DNA from: Flavobacteriaceae bacterium 3519-10
GTDB taxonomy: Bacteria; Bacteroidota; Bacteroidia; Flavobacteriales; Weeksellaceae
DNA: 64,000 nucleotides
Assembly: GCA_000023725.1 (NCBI GenBank)
Contig: CP001673.1
Coordinates: forward strand, 186,001-250,000
Reading direction: 5' to 3'
In this document: positions 17,854-27,354 of the stretch, piece by piece
How the letters are laid out: each line of letters begins with the position of its first letter
Numbering within the stretch: the first letter of the stretch is position 1
Translations under genes and position numbers: made by a program
Notes under the pieces: model-generated
Databases searched by the model: none
What the model was told of the DNA's origin: nothing
The model's input: only the letters and a program-made list of their open reading frames with translations

Positions 17854-19542
17854 TCAACCGAATATGAGAATGAGTAAACTCGCTACAAAAATCCTGAAAA
17901 TAGTAACCAACGGATACACCTGCGCATAACTTTGTACCGGAATGTCAGAATCTAAGTAGTTGGTACTGAACGCCAACGCCGCCGGATCAGTATAGCTTCC
18001 ACTCATAATTCCCGCCAGTTGCAGATAATTGATCTTCATCATAAACCGGCCAATCACCACCATGAATAAAAGTGGGATGAATGTAATTGCAGAGCCGAAC
18101 AACAGCCAGTTCCAGCCATTGTAGGCAATAAAATTATCATAGAAACCGTCTCCGGCGTGAATCCCCACTGCGGCAAAGAACAGGCAAATGCCGAAGTCTT
18201 TCATAAAATAAATCGCACCGTTGTTGATGTAGGAATGGATAAAGGAAATTCCGCCAAACCTCGATATAAGCAATGCTACGATTAGCGGGCCCGCGGCGAA
18301 TCCAAGTTTTATCGGTACCGGCAGACTGGGGATGGCGATAGGAATGGAACCTAAAATGACGCCGAGCAGCAAACCGCCAAATAGCGAAAGAAAATCGGGC
18401 TCAAGCAGTTTTTTCTCTGAATTTCCGATGATTTTCTCCACTTCGGCAATCGCTTCTTTGGAGCCGATTACACGAAGTTTATCGCCGTAGAAGAGTTCGA
18501 GGGAAGGTCTCGGTAGTATTTCACGTCCTGCGCGGAACACCCTCGTCACCTTCAGATCGTAGTTGTTGTAAAGATCCAACTCTGAGAGTTTTTTGTGAAT
18601 AGCCGAAGATTTCGTTACAAAGATGTTCCGGTTGTGAATGTCTGAATCAGATTCAATAAACAGATCCGTCGAAGGACGGCCGGCAAGCGCGATGAATTCA
18701 TCAAGGTCCTTTTCCAAACCTACGAGCATCAGGACGTCGCGGTCGCGCAAATACATATCAGATGTGGGCGACTGTACTGCCGCGCTGCCACTGTGCTTAA
18801 GCCGTGAAACCACTATTTCCAGTCCTGATTCGCTAATGGCCTGATGAAGTGTTTTGCCAAAAAAAACAGGGTTGGTCACGCGCATTTTTTTGTGCACCAG
18901 CGGCAGTTCGCGGTTAATTTTAGACATGCGGAAATTGCGCATTTCTGTTTCCAGATCAATTTTTAAGATGAGTTTAGACAGAATAATAGTGCCGATAATA
19001 CCGAAAACGCCCAATGGATAGGTGATGGCATAACCTATTGTGGGATCGTTGAATGCACGGTCGGGGAAGGTAGCCTGCATTTCTTCGATGGTATTTTTCG
19101 CGGCTCCAAGTCCAGGCGTGTTGGTCACCGAACCACTCATGATTCCGACCAGATCTTCGATGTTTAAACCTGTAACTTTAAACAGCACAACCGTAATCAA
19201 ACCACCGAAAAGTACCGTGGCTACAGCCAGCAGATTAAATTTAAGACCTTCATTCCGGAATGACGAAAAGAATGAAGGACCTACCTGGAGCCCAATGCCG
19301 TACACGAAAAGTATTAAGCCGAATTCGCGGATGAAATCTAGGATACCGGCGTCAATACGGTAGCCGAAATGTCCCAGCAGCAGACCCGTGAACATCACCG
19401 CCGAAACACCAAATGTAATCTTGCCAAGTTTAAGCCGGCCGAAAAATATCCCGCTACCTACGGCGAGCATGATCACGACGATAGATTGTGTAACCGTAGG
19501 GTTTTCTACGGGTAAAAGAAGTGTCTGAAGCCAATCGAACAT
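17854..19542 (-). CDS. AspT/YidE-family putative transporter with two TrkA-C domains
   Basis: 562 aa. Two hydrophobic halves of about five helices each (residues 15-190 and 385-562) flank two cytoplasmic RCK_C/TrkA-C domains (about 205-290 and 295-375). The halves carry the repeated family motifs GIMSGSVTNTPGLGAA and GIMSGSYTDPAALAF, which mark the aspartate:alanine exchanger duplication. Substrate unknown. The gene stands alone on the minus strand, convergent with yajC. Its likely -7 box TAAGTTTG (complement of 19559-19566) overlaps a perfect palindrome. Confidence 0.9.
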   Translation of the reverse strand: MFDWLQTLLLPVENPTVTQSIVVIMLAVGSGIFFGRLKLGKITFGVSAVMFTGLLLGHFGYRIDAGILDFIREFGLILFVYGIGLQVGPSFFSSFRNEGLKFNLLAVATVLFGGLITVVLFKVTGLNIEDLVGIMSGSVTNTPGLGAAKNTIEEMQATFPDRAFNDPTIGYAITYPLGVFGIIGTIILSKLILKIDLETEMRNFRMSKINRELPLVHKKMRVTNPVFFGKTLHQAISESGLEIVVSRLKHSGSAAVQSPTSDMYLRDRDVLMLVGLEKDLDEFIALAGRPSTDLFIESDSDIHNRNIFVTKSSAIHKKLSELDLYNNYDLKVTRVFRAGREILPRPSLELFYGDKLRVIGSKEAIAEVEKIIGNSEKKLLEPDFLSLFGGLLLGVILGSIPIAIPSLPVPIKLGFAAGPLIVALLISRFGGISFIHSYINNGAIYFMKDFGICLFFAAVGIHAGDGFYDNFIAYNGWNWLLFGSAITFIPLLFMVVIGRFMMKINYLQLAGIMSGSYTDPAALAFSTNYLDSDIPVQSYAQVYPLVTIFRIFVASLLILIFG

Positions 19543-19561
19543 TGCGCTGAATTTTATACAA

Positions 19562-19575
19562 ACTTAACGTTAAGT
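19562..19575. promoter_or_regulatory. 14 bp palindrome over the transporter promoter
   Basis: ACTTAACGTTAAGT is self-complementary over its full length and overlaps the TAAGTTTG box 20 bases upstream of the transporter start. This placement suits an operator, but no regulator is identified. Confidence 0.4.
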
Positions 19576-19629
19576 ATCGGATTGGCGAAGCCACGCATGG
19601 GGACATATATCACGATTCAGAAAAAATCT

Positions 19630-20898
19630 TTAAGTATTGTTACGAAGCAGCTGAAAACCGATCGCACAGTCGAGGCACCGTTTAGGCTGGCAATAATTTT
19701 TGTAGTGATAGATAAAAGCCTGGCTTTGCAGCGCCGTATTAATCGGGACTTTTAATTTTTTCCAGCCGTCGATCACTGAGTTTTTTTCAGGGGGAAGGTT
19801 GCGGTAGAATCCGATGATCTGATCGTTAATGCTGTCATCAGCGTTTTTATGATAGGTATATTTCAAAGGCAGCACAGCATTGATCAGAACCAGAGTGATG
19901 AATTCTTCGGTAAGATATTTTTCGCCTTCGGTTGAAGAGGTTTTTCTGAAATTAAACCGTTTATCCCAATATTCACTGGCTTTTACATTTTCGAAAACCG
20001 CCGAAATTTCACGGATGTTTTTCGCGTACATTAACTTGGAGAAGAGATTCTGGTTCAGATGATACAGCGAGGCAAGCTGCGAAAGCCGGATCGTCGGGAA
20101 ACCGGGCGGCCGCAACTTTGAAAATTTCGGAATGACGCGAGTCGGCTTCAGTTGATATTTCGCCACTAAGAATTCGAATTCGCGCTTCCAGACTTGCATC
20201 TGCGCATCTTCAGGCTTTTCGAGCCAGCCACACATCCCGAAAAACAGGGCTTCGAGTTGGGTTACGTTCTGCCGGATTTTATTTAAAACAGAAAAGTCGA
20301 TGTTTTCTGCTAACTGCCGGAAAATTTGCGCATTAGCCTTTAATCCGAATGCGTAGGCCAGGTTCTGAAACAATACGGCTTCGTAATCGTTTTTACAGAT
20401 TTTTAAGGCTGCTTCGGTTTCCACCGATTTCTCGCTGAGCTTTTTAAACAGGGTTTCTTCAGCAAAATGCAGAGGAATTTTTTCTGCATCGAATATATTT
20501 TCGCTCGGTATAAATGTGCGCTGAACCAGCAATGATTCATATTTCGAGAGGATATTTCCGTCGATATAATCTTTAAGTTCAAGCGTTGGGATCTGCCTGC
20601 CGTTAAGTTCGTCAATCTCCGTATCGTGGAAATAGACGGCGTGGAGTATTAAATTGTCAAATTCGGGGTTGCCAGTGTGGCGGTGGAAAATGTAATCAGA
20701 AGATTTTACGTGAAGTTCAATGTGTCCGGCCAGTACGAGGCCTTTAAATTTAATTTTACCATAAAGGAAATCAGGTCCCGAATCGAAATTCCATTTGCCA
20801 AAATCGAGGATTTCAAGGCTGTTTCCGTTCACATCTTTAAAATCAAAACTGTTGAAAATCTTGAAATTCCAAAGATACTGAAGGAGTTTCTCGTTCAT
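19630..20898 (-). CDS. DUF2851 family protein
   Basis: 422 aa soluble protein. The N-terminal LLQYLWNFKIF and LDFGKWNFDSGPDFLYGKIKFKG, GHIELHVKSSDYIFHRH (about residues 58-75) and the C-terminal CQPKRCLDCAIG cysteine cluster are the family pattern. DUF2851 is widespread in Bacteroidota and of unknown function. The GHIELHVK/HxH segment and clustered cysteines could bind metal; this is a guess. It stands alone, with 91 bases separating it from bshA upstream on the same strand. Confidence 0.88.
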   Translation of the reverse strand: MNEKLLQYLWNFKIFNSFDFKDVNGNSLEILDFGKWNFDSGPDFLYGKIKFKGLVLAGHIELHVKSSDYIFHRHTGNPEFDNLILHAVYFHDTEIDELNGRQIPTLELKDYIDGNILSKYESLLVQRTFIPSENIFDAEKIPLHFAEETLFKKLSEKSVETEAALKICKNDYEAVLFQNLAYAFGLKANAQIFRQLAENIDFSVLNKIRQNVTQLEALFFGMCGWLEKPEDAQMQVWKREFEFLVAKYQLKPTRVIPKFSKLRPPGFPTIRLSQLASLYHLNQNLFSKLMYAKNIREISAVFENVKASEYWDKRFNFRKTSSTEGEKYLTEEFITLVLINAVLPLKYTYHKNADDSINDQIIGFYRNLPPEKNSVIDGWKKLKVPINTALQSQAFIYHYKNYCQPKRCLDCAIGFQLLRNNT

Positions 20899-20990
20899 TG
20901 TGAGTCAGGATTTTAATGCCATCACTGGAACGAAGGTATTAAATTTCTGAAAGTTAACGTAAGATTTGTTCTTAAATGTGCGGTTCTTCT

Positions 20991-22124
20991 TTACGCTTCG
21001 AAATCCTCTAAAGTTTTTTTGTACATCGTTTCGTAAACCGGAAGTATATTTACAAGATCGAACTTAATCGCCTGTTCCTTAGCATTCTCTTTCATTTCAA
21101 CCAACAGTTGTTCGTCGCTGAGTAATTTTATCGTGTAATTGCTCATGGCTTCTACGTTCCCGATTTCTGCCAAAAAGCCTGTCACGCCCTGAATATTAAC
21201 TTCCGGAATTCCGCCCGCGTTCGAACTGATCACCGGTGTGTGTGCTGCCATAGCTTCAAGTGCGGCCAAACCGAAACTTTCCTGTTCCGAGGGAAGCAGA
21301 AACACATCAGATAACTGCAGGATCTTGTACAGGTCGTTCACCTTTCCCAATAGTCGGATTTCGCTGATCAGCGTTGGGTTTTCTTCAAGAAACTGACTGA
21401 TCTTTTCCATATCCGGCCCTTCACCGATAATGATCAGTTTGGATTTTATGGTGCGGTTTACGTTTTTAAAAATTTCTAAAACTTCGCCAATGCGTTTTAC
21501 GGGTCTCAGGTTCGAAACATGAATAAGGATTTTTTCATCATCGGTTGCAAACTGTCTGCGCGTACAGTCTGTTGCCTGGTTAAATTCAGAATTATCAATA
21601 AAATTGGTGATGACCTGGATTTCTTTCTTGATATGAAAAAGTTTAAGGGTATCTTTTTTTAAACTTTCAGAAACAGAAGTAATCGTATCAGACTGATTTA
21701 TAGAGAATTCCACTGCATGTCGGTAACTTGGATGCTGGCCGACAAGTGTGATGTCGGTCCCGTGAAGCGTCGTCACCAGCGGCACATCTTTGCCTTCTTC
21801 TTTCAGCATCTGTTTGGCCGTGAAGGCGGCGTAGGCGTATGGAATTGCATAATGCGCATGCAGCAGATCCAGCTTATAAAGGTTTACAACACGGTAAATC
21901 ATTGAAGATAACGCGATGTCGTAAGGCTGATACTGAAACAGAGGATAGGTCTGAACATTCACTTTATGAAAAAAGATGTTAGGATTCGTTATGTCGAGCC
22001 GCGCGGGCAGATTAGAGCTTATAAAATGCACCTCGTAACCCTTCTTGGCGAGTGCCATACCGAGTTCTGTAGCTACAATGCCGCTTCCACCGTAGGTTGG
22101 ATAGCATAGGATTCCGATTTTCAT
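20991..22124 (-). CDS. bshA: N-acetyl-alpha-D-glucosaminyl L-malate synthase BshA
   Basis: 377 aa GT4/GT-B glycosyltransferase that joins GlcNAc from UDP-GlcNAc to L-malate, the first step of bacillithiol synthesis. GILCYPTYGGSGIVATELG at residues 3-21 and LLHAHYAIPYAYAA at about 92 are BshA signatures, and SEQESFGLAALEAMA near 280 is the GT4 sugar-nucleotide motif. It lies 32 bases after the GH3 gene on the same strand, so probably one transcript. bshB1 is 8 kb away; bshC is not in the window. Confidence 0.95.
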   Translation of the reverse strand: MKIGILCYPTYGGSGIVATELGMALAKKGYEVHFISSNLPARLDITNPNIFFHKVNVQTYPLFQYQPYDIALSSMIYRVVNLYKLDLLHAHYAIPYAYAAFTAKQMLKEEGKDVPLVTTLHGTDITLVGQHPSYRHAVEFSINQSDTITSVSESLKKDTLKLFHIKKEIQVITNFIDNSEFNQATDCTRRQFATDDEKILIHVSNLRPVKRIGEVLEIFKNVNRTIKSKLIIIGEGPDMEKISQFLEENPTLISEIRLLGKVNDLYKILQLSDVFLLPSEQESFGLAALEAMAAHTPVISSNAGGIPEVNIQGVTGFLAEIGNVEAMSNYTIKLLSDEQLLVEMKENAKEQAIKFDLVNILPVYETMYKKTLEDFEA

Positions 22125-22156
22125 ATTGTTTTTTGTTCTGATTTGTTGGTTCGGGA

Positions 22157-23896
22157 TTACTCAATCAGAGTTTTATTCCCTTTTTTAATTTCTGTCGCCG
22201 ATGTGGCTTTGAGGTTGATTCCCATTCCCGGTTTAAGATTTTCATGTACAAGAACCGGTAAGCGGCCGGAGATTTCGGTTGAACCTGTTAGCGCTTTAGC
22301 GGTAGCTTTCATTGAATCACCGTTATTTTCGTACGCGACCAGAACAGCTGGAATTTTTGAGATATCGATATCCTTTAAGGCATACGCTGATGCGAAAACA
22401 TTCAGAATTACCTGATGCTTCTTACTTAATTCTGAGAGCGTTTTTTTACTTTCATCCGAGATTTTATACGGTTTGTAGGCAGTGGAATTATCTTTGTGAA
22501 ACCCGACAATCACTTTCGAGTTTGCAGGAATAGTGGATATCTCTGAAGCTTTTTTCACGACAACCGATGCGTTTAGATTCAGATGGTCAGCAAAATCCTG
22601 ATAGGGTGCTTCCTCCAGCGGCACATAATAATAGGTTTCATCGCAGCTCAGCGGCAGAAGTTTTTTGTCGTTTTTTAATAATGTCAGCGCATTAGCGTAA
22701 AGGTTTTGAACCAGTTTCTGATGACTTTCATTATTCAGATCGTAATTAACGTTTTCGGGGTTTCGGGGTTTATATTTTTCGAGTCCGAGAAAATATTTAG
22801 TCAGCAGTATTTTTTTTACACTTTCTTCAACCCTGTTCTGGCTGATTTCTCCTTTGTCAATAGCGAGCTGAATCAGCCGTTTTCCTTCTTCCACACCCTC
22901 GGAAAAGAGCATGATGTCATTTCCGGCTTTGAAAGCCAACGCATCCAGTTCGCCTGGTTTATACCGTTTGGCAACTGCGCCCATATTTAATGCGTCAGTG
23001 ATGATCAGGCCTTTGTAACCGTATTTTTCTTTTAAAAGTCCGGTAATGATGTTTTTTGAGATCGACGCGGGCACTCCTTTTTCTTTTTCAAGCGCTGGAA
23101 TATAGAGATGCGCCACCATTACGCCACCAATACCTTTGTCCATCAGCGCTTTGAAAGGTGCGAGTTCTACGGCTTCGAGTCTTTTAAGCGGGTGCGAAAC
23201 CACAGGCAAGTCGAGATGCGAATCTGTGTCGGTGTCTCCATGGCCCGGGAAATGTTTGATGGCCGCGAGGACGTTATTTTGCTGTAAGCCATTGGAATAT
23301 GCCATCGCAGAACCTACCACATTGCTCACTTCGGAGCCGAAGCTCCGGTTGCCGATAATCGGGTTTTGAGGATTGGTATTCACATCCACCACCGGCGCGA
23401 AATCCCAGTTGACACCCATTCGTTGGCAGTCTTCAGCAATTTTTGCTGCCATTTCTGTAATCAGGTTTTTATCCTGAATGGCACCTAATGTCATCGCCCA
23501 CGGAAATTTGTACGCTGCAGCAATACGCTGGTAAACGCCCCATTCGGCATCCATCCCGATCATCATCGGTACTTTCGATTTCTGCTGAAACTCGTTAACC
23601 AGATTAATTTCGCGAGCAGCATCATCCTGCATCAGAATTAATCCGCCAATCTGTTCTTTTACCACTGTTTTACGGACATTATCAATGAAATCTTCGCCTT
23701 TATTGGTGTAAAGCGCTACAATGAACAATTGTCCGAGTTTCTCATTTTGCGAGAGTGAATGATAGGTTTGATCGACCCACTGATCTGCTTTTTTTAAATC
23801 TGCTTTGCTCAGATTGGCTGGGCGGTATTGGGCTGTAAATTCAGCACAAACAAAAAACAGTAAAAAAGTTGCTGCGAGGCCGGAAAAATATTTCAT
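22157..23896 (-). CDS. Glycoside hydrolase family 3, NagZ-like beta-N-acetylhexosaminidase
   Basis: 579 aa. A signal peptide (LLFFVCAEFTAQ) implies a periplasmic or surface enzyme. The TIM-barrel carries KHFPGHGDTDTDSHLDLPVV (about residue 225), the His-containing motif typical of NagZ-type N-acetylglucosaminidases, and GLIITDALNMGAV with the nucleophile Asp (about 300). A second C-terminal GH3 domain follows, longer than cytoplasmic NagZ. It probably cleaves GlcNAc from muropeptides or glycans. ATG 23896 is chosen because it starts a clean signal peptide; bshA follows. Confidence 0.9.
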   Translation of the reverse strand: MKYFSGLAATFLLFFVCAEFTAQYRPANLSKADLKKADQWVDQTYHSLSQNEKLGQLFIVALYTNKGEDFIDNVRKTVVKEQIGGLILMQDDAAREINLVNEFQQKSKVPMMIGMDAEWGVYQRIAAAYKFPWAMTLGAIQDKNLITEMAAKIAEDCQRMGVNWDFAPVVDVNTNPQNPIIGNRSFGSEVSNVVGSAMAYSNGLQQNNVLAAIKHFPGHGDTDTDSHLDLPVVSHPLKRLEAVELAPFKALMDKGIGGVMVAHLYIPALEKEKGVPASISKNIITGLLKEKYGYKGLIITDALNMGAVAKRYKPGELDALAFKAGNDIMLFSEGVEEGKRLIQLAIDKGEISQNRVEESVKKILLTKYFLGLEKYKPRNPENVNYDLNNESHQKLVQNLYANALTLLKNDKKLLPLSCDETYYYVPLEEAPYQDFADHLNLNASVVVKKASEISTIPANSKVIVGFHKDNSTAYKPYKISDESKKTLSELSKKHQVILNVFASAYALKDIDISKIPAVLVAYENNGDSMKATAKALTGSTEISGRLPVLVHENLKPGMGINLKATSATEIKKGNKTLIE

Positions 23897-24003
23897 TATT
23901 AAAAATATGGTGACGAACAAAAATACAATATTTAAAGATTAAATTTTAGTGTTAATGGCATACATCTTGAGTTCATCCGAGTATAATCAATAAAAATTTT
24001 ACT

Positions 24004-24507
24004 ATGAAAAAGTATTTCAGCATATTGCTCCTTGCAATTTTTGCCTTTGTAGCCTTCAGTTGCGACGACCGTGACGACAGTGTACTTGTGGATGATAACG
24101 ACACGTATCCTGTGATGGCCGATATTACCGGAAACTTTAACGCCGGAAACTCTTACACGATCAATCAGGGGATTGACATTGCCAGCTCCGATGTGGTTCT
24201 GGTCTACAGAAATATTAATTCCGGAAACTCCGGTACGCCGGCCTGGCAGCAGATTCCTAAGACCGAATTTTTAAGCAACGGCAGAGAGTTGGATTACAAC
24301 TTTTTGTTCGATTCTCAGAATGTAGAAATCTATACTGAAGCAAATTTCGATCAGGCAACCTTCACTTCTGCTGAAGCCACTTCTTATCTGAACAATCAGC
24401 GTTTCAGAATTGTTTTAATACCAGCTTCGCAACAGAAAAACGCTAATGTAAATTATAGCGATTACGAAAGTGTTATTAAATTCTATAATATTCCGGACCG
24501 TCCGTAA
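24004..24507 (+). CDS. Small putative lipoprotein of unknown function
   Basis: 167 aa. A lipoprotein signal peptide with VAFSC (Cys near residue 20) is followed by an Asp-rich spacer and a beta-rich domain with no motif I know. The C-terminal ESVIKFYNIPD ends the domain. Such short Asp-rich lipoproteins are frequent flavobacterial surface proteins. Monocistronic, with a terminator directly after. Confidence 0.8.
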   Translation: MKKYFSILLLAIFAFVAFSCDDRDDSVLVDDNDTYPVMADITGNFNAGNSYTINQGIDIASSDVVLVYRNINSGNSGTPAWQQIPKTEFLSNGRELDYNFLFDSQNVEIYTEANFDQATFTSAEATSYLNNQRFRIVLIPASQQKNANVNYSDYESVIKFYNIPDRP

Positions 24508-24534
24508 TTCAACATTTTGAATTAAAATATTCAC

Positions 24535-24558
24535 CCGCCTCATTTGGCGGTTTTTTTT
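24535..24558 (+). terminator. Terminator after the small lipoprotein gene
   Basis: 5 bp GC stem CCGCC/GGCGG, 6-base loop, then eight T. Confidence 0.8.
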
Positions 24559-24663
24559 GTGCATTTTACCTGATTTAAAATACATTCCTGAATAAAAAGG
24601 TGCGGAAAATTCGGGGTTTGTACATAATTTCTTACATTTAAAATTCGAAATAAAACAAGAATT

Positions 24664-25371
24664 ATGAGTGTTCACATCGCTGCCAAAAAAGGCGAAATAG
24701 CAAAAACAGTTTTACAGCCGGGCGATCCGCTGCGCGCAAAATACATTGCCGAGAACTTCCTCGAAAACATACGGCTTGTAAGTCAGACGAGGAATATCTT
24801 TTATTACACCGGCCTTTATAAAGGTAAGGAAATTTCGGTTGGAGCAAGTGGAATGGGCGTGCCCAGCATCGGCATCTATTCTTACGAGCTTTACACAGAG
24901 TATGATGTAGAAACCATAATCCGGATCGGTACCTGCGGCGCCTACACGCCTGAACTTAAAATCTTCGACGTGCTGAATGTTGAAAACGCTGCCAGCGAAT
25001 CAACATATGCCAAATTTGCATGGGAAATCGAGGAGGAGATACTTTCGAGTCAGGGAAATACGTTTGCCGTAATTAATGACACTGCGCGTAACCTTTCGAG
25101 AGAACTCAAGACTACAAATATCCATACGAGTGATATTTTTTACCGCAAAAATCCAGGTACTCCTTTAATTGCTGAGAAATATAACTGTACAGCGGTTGAA
25201 ATGGAAGCTTTTGCACTGTTCGCAAATGCACAATATCTTGGTAAAAATGCTGCAACGCTTCTTACCGTTTCAGACATTATCCCTACAGGCGAATTTATTT
25301 CAGCCGATCAAAGGGAAACAGCGCTCACCCCGATGATTGAGCTCGCTTTAGAAACAGCGATAAATCTTTAA
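24664..25371 (+). CDS. deoD: Purine-nucleoside phosphorylase, DeoD type
   Basis: 235 aa hexameric type. VLQPGDPLRAKYIAENFLE (residues 16-34) holds the phosphate-binding Gly/Asp/Arg, GMGVPSIGIYSYEL (about 65) and RIGTCGAY (about 88) follow, and AVEMEAFALFA (about 178) forms the nucleoside site. It cleaves purine (deoxy)nucleosides with phosphate to base and sugar-1-phosphate. The catalytic Asp is in TVSDIIPTGE. Convergent with ribA. Confidence 0.96.
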   Translation: MSVHIAAKKGEIAKTVLQPGDPLRAKYIAENFLENIRLVSQTRNIFYYTGLYKGKEISVGASGMGVPSIGIYSYELYTEYDVETIIRIGTCGAYTPELKIFDVLNVENAASESTYAKFAWEIEEEILSSQGNTFAVINDTARNLSRELKTTNIHTSDIFYRKNPGTPLIAEKYNCTAVEMEAFALFANAQYLGKNAATLLTVSDIIPTGEFISADQRETALTPMIELALETAINL

Positions 25372-25394
25372 ATAACAAACCTTTTATAAAAAAA

Positions 25395-25423
25395 ATAACG
25401 CTTTGAAATCTTCAAAGCGTTAT
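25395..25423. terminator. Bidirectional terminator between deoD and ribA
   Basis: Perfect 13 bp stem ATAACGCTTTGAA/TTCAAAGCGTTAT with a 3-base loop, preceded by an A-run and followed by a T-rich stretch. One arm contains the ribA stop codon, so the hairpin is shared by both convergent genes. Confidence 0.8.
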
Positions 25424-26026
25424 GTCTTTTATGTCGTTTTCGTCGTCGAGAAAATGTCCGAAAAAATCTTTCTTCACCTTCAGATAGCTCGCGCTGTCGG
25501 TTGTAGATGAGATTTGTAATGGTATCCGGCTATTAAGATGGATATTGCTGTTTTCCACCACTTTAATCTTTTCAGGGTTATTCGTGAGAAGATTTACATC
25601 TTTTACCTCCAGAATATTCAGGATTTCAACCGCGACAGCAAAGTTGCGGTCATCTGCCGGCAGACCAAGCTCTAGGTTCGCTTCTACAGTGTCGAAACCT
25701 TTCTCCTGCAAAGAGTATGCTTTTAATTTGTTGATGATACCGATGTTTCTGCCTTCCTGACGGAGGTAGATGATAATGCCGCCGTTTTCGTGCATGTATT
25801 TCATGGCTGCGTCAAGCTGCTGGCCGCACTCGCATTTTTTTGAATGGAACACTTCACCAGTGATACATTCCGAATGAAAACGTACGTTAACGGGTTGGCA
25901 AAAGTCGGTATTTTCTGCAACTATTGCCAGGTGGGGCATCCAGTTGTTATCGGTTTCTGAAAGCGCAATTATCCGGAACGAACCAAATTCGGTAGGGACA
26001 TTGGCTTCCGCCTGGATTTTAAGCAT
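25412..26026 (-). CDS. ribA: GTP cyclohydrolase II
   Basis: 204 aa stand-alone RibA. RFHSECITGEVFHSKKCECGQQL (in two parts, about residues 48-70) gives the three zinc cysteines. IIYLRQEGRNIG (about 95) and KGFDTVEANLELGLPAD (about 112) contain the catalytic Tyr/Arg region and GTP-binding residues. It opens the GTP imidazole ring, the first committed step of riboflavin synthesis. It lies 7 bases after a lipoprotein gene on the same strand and is the last gene of that run. Confidence 0.95.
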   Translation of the reverse strand: MLKIQAEANVPTEFGSFRIIALSETDNNWMPHLAIVAENTDFCQPVNVRFHSECITGEVFHSKKCECGQQLDAAMKYMHENGGIIIYLRQEGRNIGIINKLKAYSLQEKGFDTVEANLELGLPADDRNFAVAVEILNILEVKDVNLLTNNPEKIKVVENSNIHLNSRIPLQISSTTDSASYLKVKKDFFGHFLDDENDIKDITL

Positions 26027-26033
26027 TGAAAAA

Positions 26034-26501
26034 TTAGTTTTTGAAAGACGAAGATAAGGAATCTTGGGGCAGATTGCTCTGAAGATGATTCATATTAATT
26101 TTGAGACGTACCAGATAACGGTTAAGTACTTCGTCCTCATCAGCGTTGAGGTATTTTCGCAGTTTCTGGAGTTTCTTGTATGAACGCTCAAACCGCGCAT
26201 AAGATTTTTCGGTTTCAATCACATTATAGCTTTTCAGCGCGTCCACGTAATCGCGAAGATGAGACTTTATAAGCTTTACTTCTGTATTGACGGCATCATT
26301 CCTGAATTTTGGAAACGACGCGATGAGATTGGTGATTTCTGAGGAATATACAATGAGATTTTTGCGGTCGCTTAATGGCGTGTAAGCCTTATCGAAACTA
26401 CCGCCCAGAGAATTTTCACCTAATGGTGAGAGATTTATTTTTTCGGCGGAACAGGAAAAAACAAAAAGCAGTAAAATGTAATAACATTTAAGCCTGGCCA
26501 T
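26034..26501 (-). CDS. Helical lipoprotein of unknown function
   Basis: 155 aa. A short signal peptide ends at FVFSC (Cys about residue 17). The rest is predicted helical, rich in Lys/Arg/Glu heptads (LRDYVDALKSYNVIE onwards), with no domain I recognise. It overlaps the end of the DUF4254 gene by 14 bases and precedes ribA by 7, so it is part of the same transcript. Confidence 0.8.
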   Translation of the reverse strand: MARLKCYYILLLFVFSCSAEKINLSPLGENSLGGSFDKAYTPLSDRKNLIVYSSEITNLIASFPKFRNDAVNTEVKLIKSHLRDYVDALKSYNVIETEKSYARFERSYKKLQKLRKYLNADEDEVLNRYLVRLKINMNHLQSNLPQDSLSSSFKN

Positions 26502-27108
26502 TTTTTACGTTTTGATACAATACCGGATTAAGACTTTCATCATTGTACATCTTCATTTGTTTATAAACCCTCATCTTAACCTGGCCATTTTCAATATCAA
26601 AAAGTAACTGGTCAATAGCGACAGAGAGATCTTTTTTCTGCTCTAATAAAACATTCAGTTTATTTGAACAGTTCTTTCTGTGCTCTTCACTTGCTGATGC
26701 ACGATGCGCTTCAAGCGACATGTGATATACTTTCAGCGATAATATCGAAAGGCGGTCTACTGCCCACGCCGGGGTTTCGCTGTTAATCTTTGCGTCCTCG
26801 TTCGGGGTAATATTATTGTATTTCTGAATAAACCAGCTGTCTATAAATTCCACTAAATCAGTTCGTTGCTGATTTGAAGAATCTATTCTTCGCTTAATCT
26901 TCAGGGCTTCGGCGGGTTCAATATTGGCATCACGAATGATATCTTCGAGGTGCCACTGCACAGTATCAATCCAGTTCTTTGTATACAAAAGCCATTCCAA
27001 ACTGCCGTTTACGAAAGGATTCTGCATTGCAGTATCCACATTGTCCTCAGTATGAAAATCCGTAATAGATTGGTTAAAGATATCCCAGGCCTGATCTGAA
27101 AACCCCAT
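26488..27108 (-). CDS. DUF4254 family protein
   Basis: 206 aa, soluble and largely helical. NPFVNGSLEWLLYTKNWIDTVQWHLED and the Arg-rich KIKRRIDSSNQQRTDLVEFID segments match DUF4254, a Bacteroidota family of unknown function. I recall it often near lipopolysaccharide genes. It sits 11 bases after tatA on the same strand and overlaps the following lipoprotein gene. Confidence 0.85.
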   Translation of the reverse strand: MGFSDQAWDIFNQSITDFHTEDNVDTAMQNPFVNGSLEWLLYTKNWIDTVQWHLEDIIRDANIEPAEALKIKRRIDSSNQQRTDLVEFIDSWFIQKYNNITPNEDAKINSETPAWAVDRLSILSLKVYHMSLEAHRASASEEHRKNCSNKLNVLLEQKKDLSVAIDQLLFDIENGQVKMRVYKQMKMYNDESLNPVLYQNVKNGQA

Positions 27109-27119
27109 ATAATGTGCAG

Positions 27120-27320
27120 TTAAATTGTCGGGTTTGAGTTGCTTTTTGGCTCTTCCGGCTTTTTATCTTCTTCTTTCACGGCGTCTTTAAACTCCTTGAT
27201 TCCGGAACCCAAACCGCGCATCATTTCCGGAATTTTGCGGCCCCCAAAAAGGATGAGCAGCACAACTGCTACGATGAGGAGGTGTTGCCAAGAAAGAGCG
27301 AGTATGGTAAGTGTTTCCAT
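27120..27320 (-). CDS. tatA: Sec-independent translocase TatA/E
   Basis: 66 aa. One N-terminal transmembrane helix (residues 10-25) is followed by the diagnostic LFGGRKIPEMMRGLGSGIKEFKDA amphipathic helix (two parts) and a charged tail. TatA oligomers form the twin-arginine translocation pore; tatC is not in the window. In flavobacteria it commonly follows a M23 peptidase gene, as here (34-base gap). Confidence 0.93.
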   Translation of the reverse strand: METLTILALSWQHLLIVAVVLLILFGGRKIPEMMRGLGSGIKEFKDAVKEEDKKPEEPKSNSNPTI

Positions 27321-27354
27321 TTTCTGTAAATTTTTACAAAGTTAGTTATAATTT

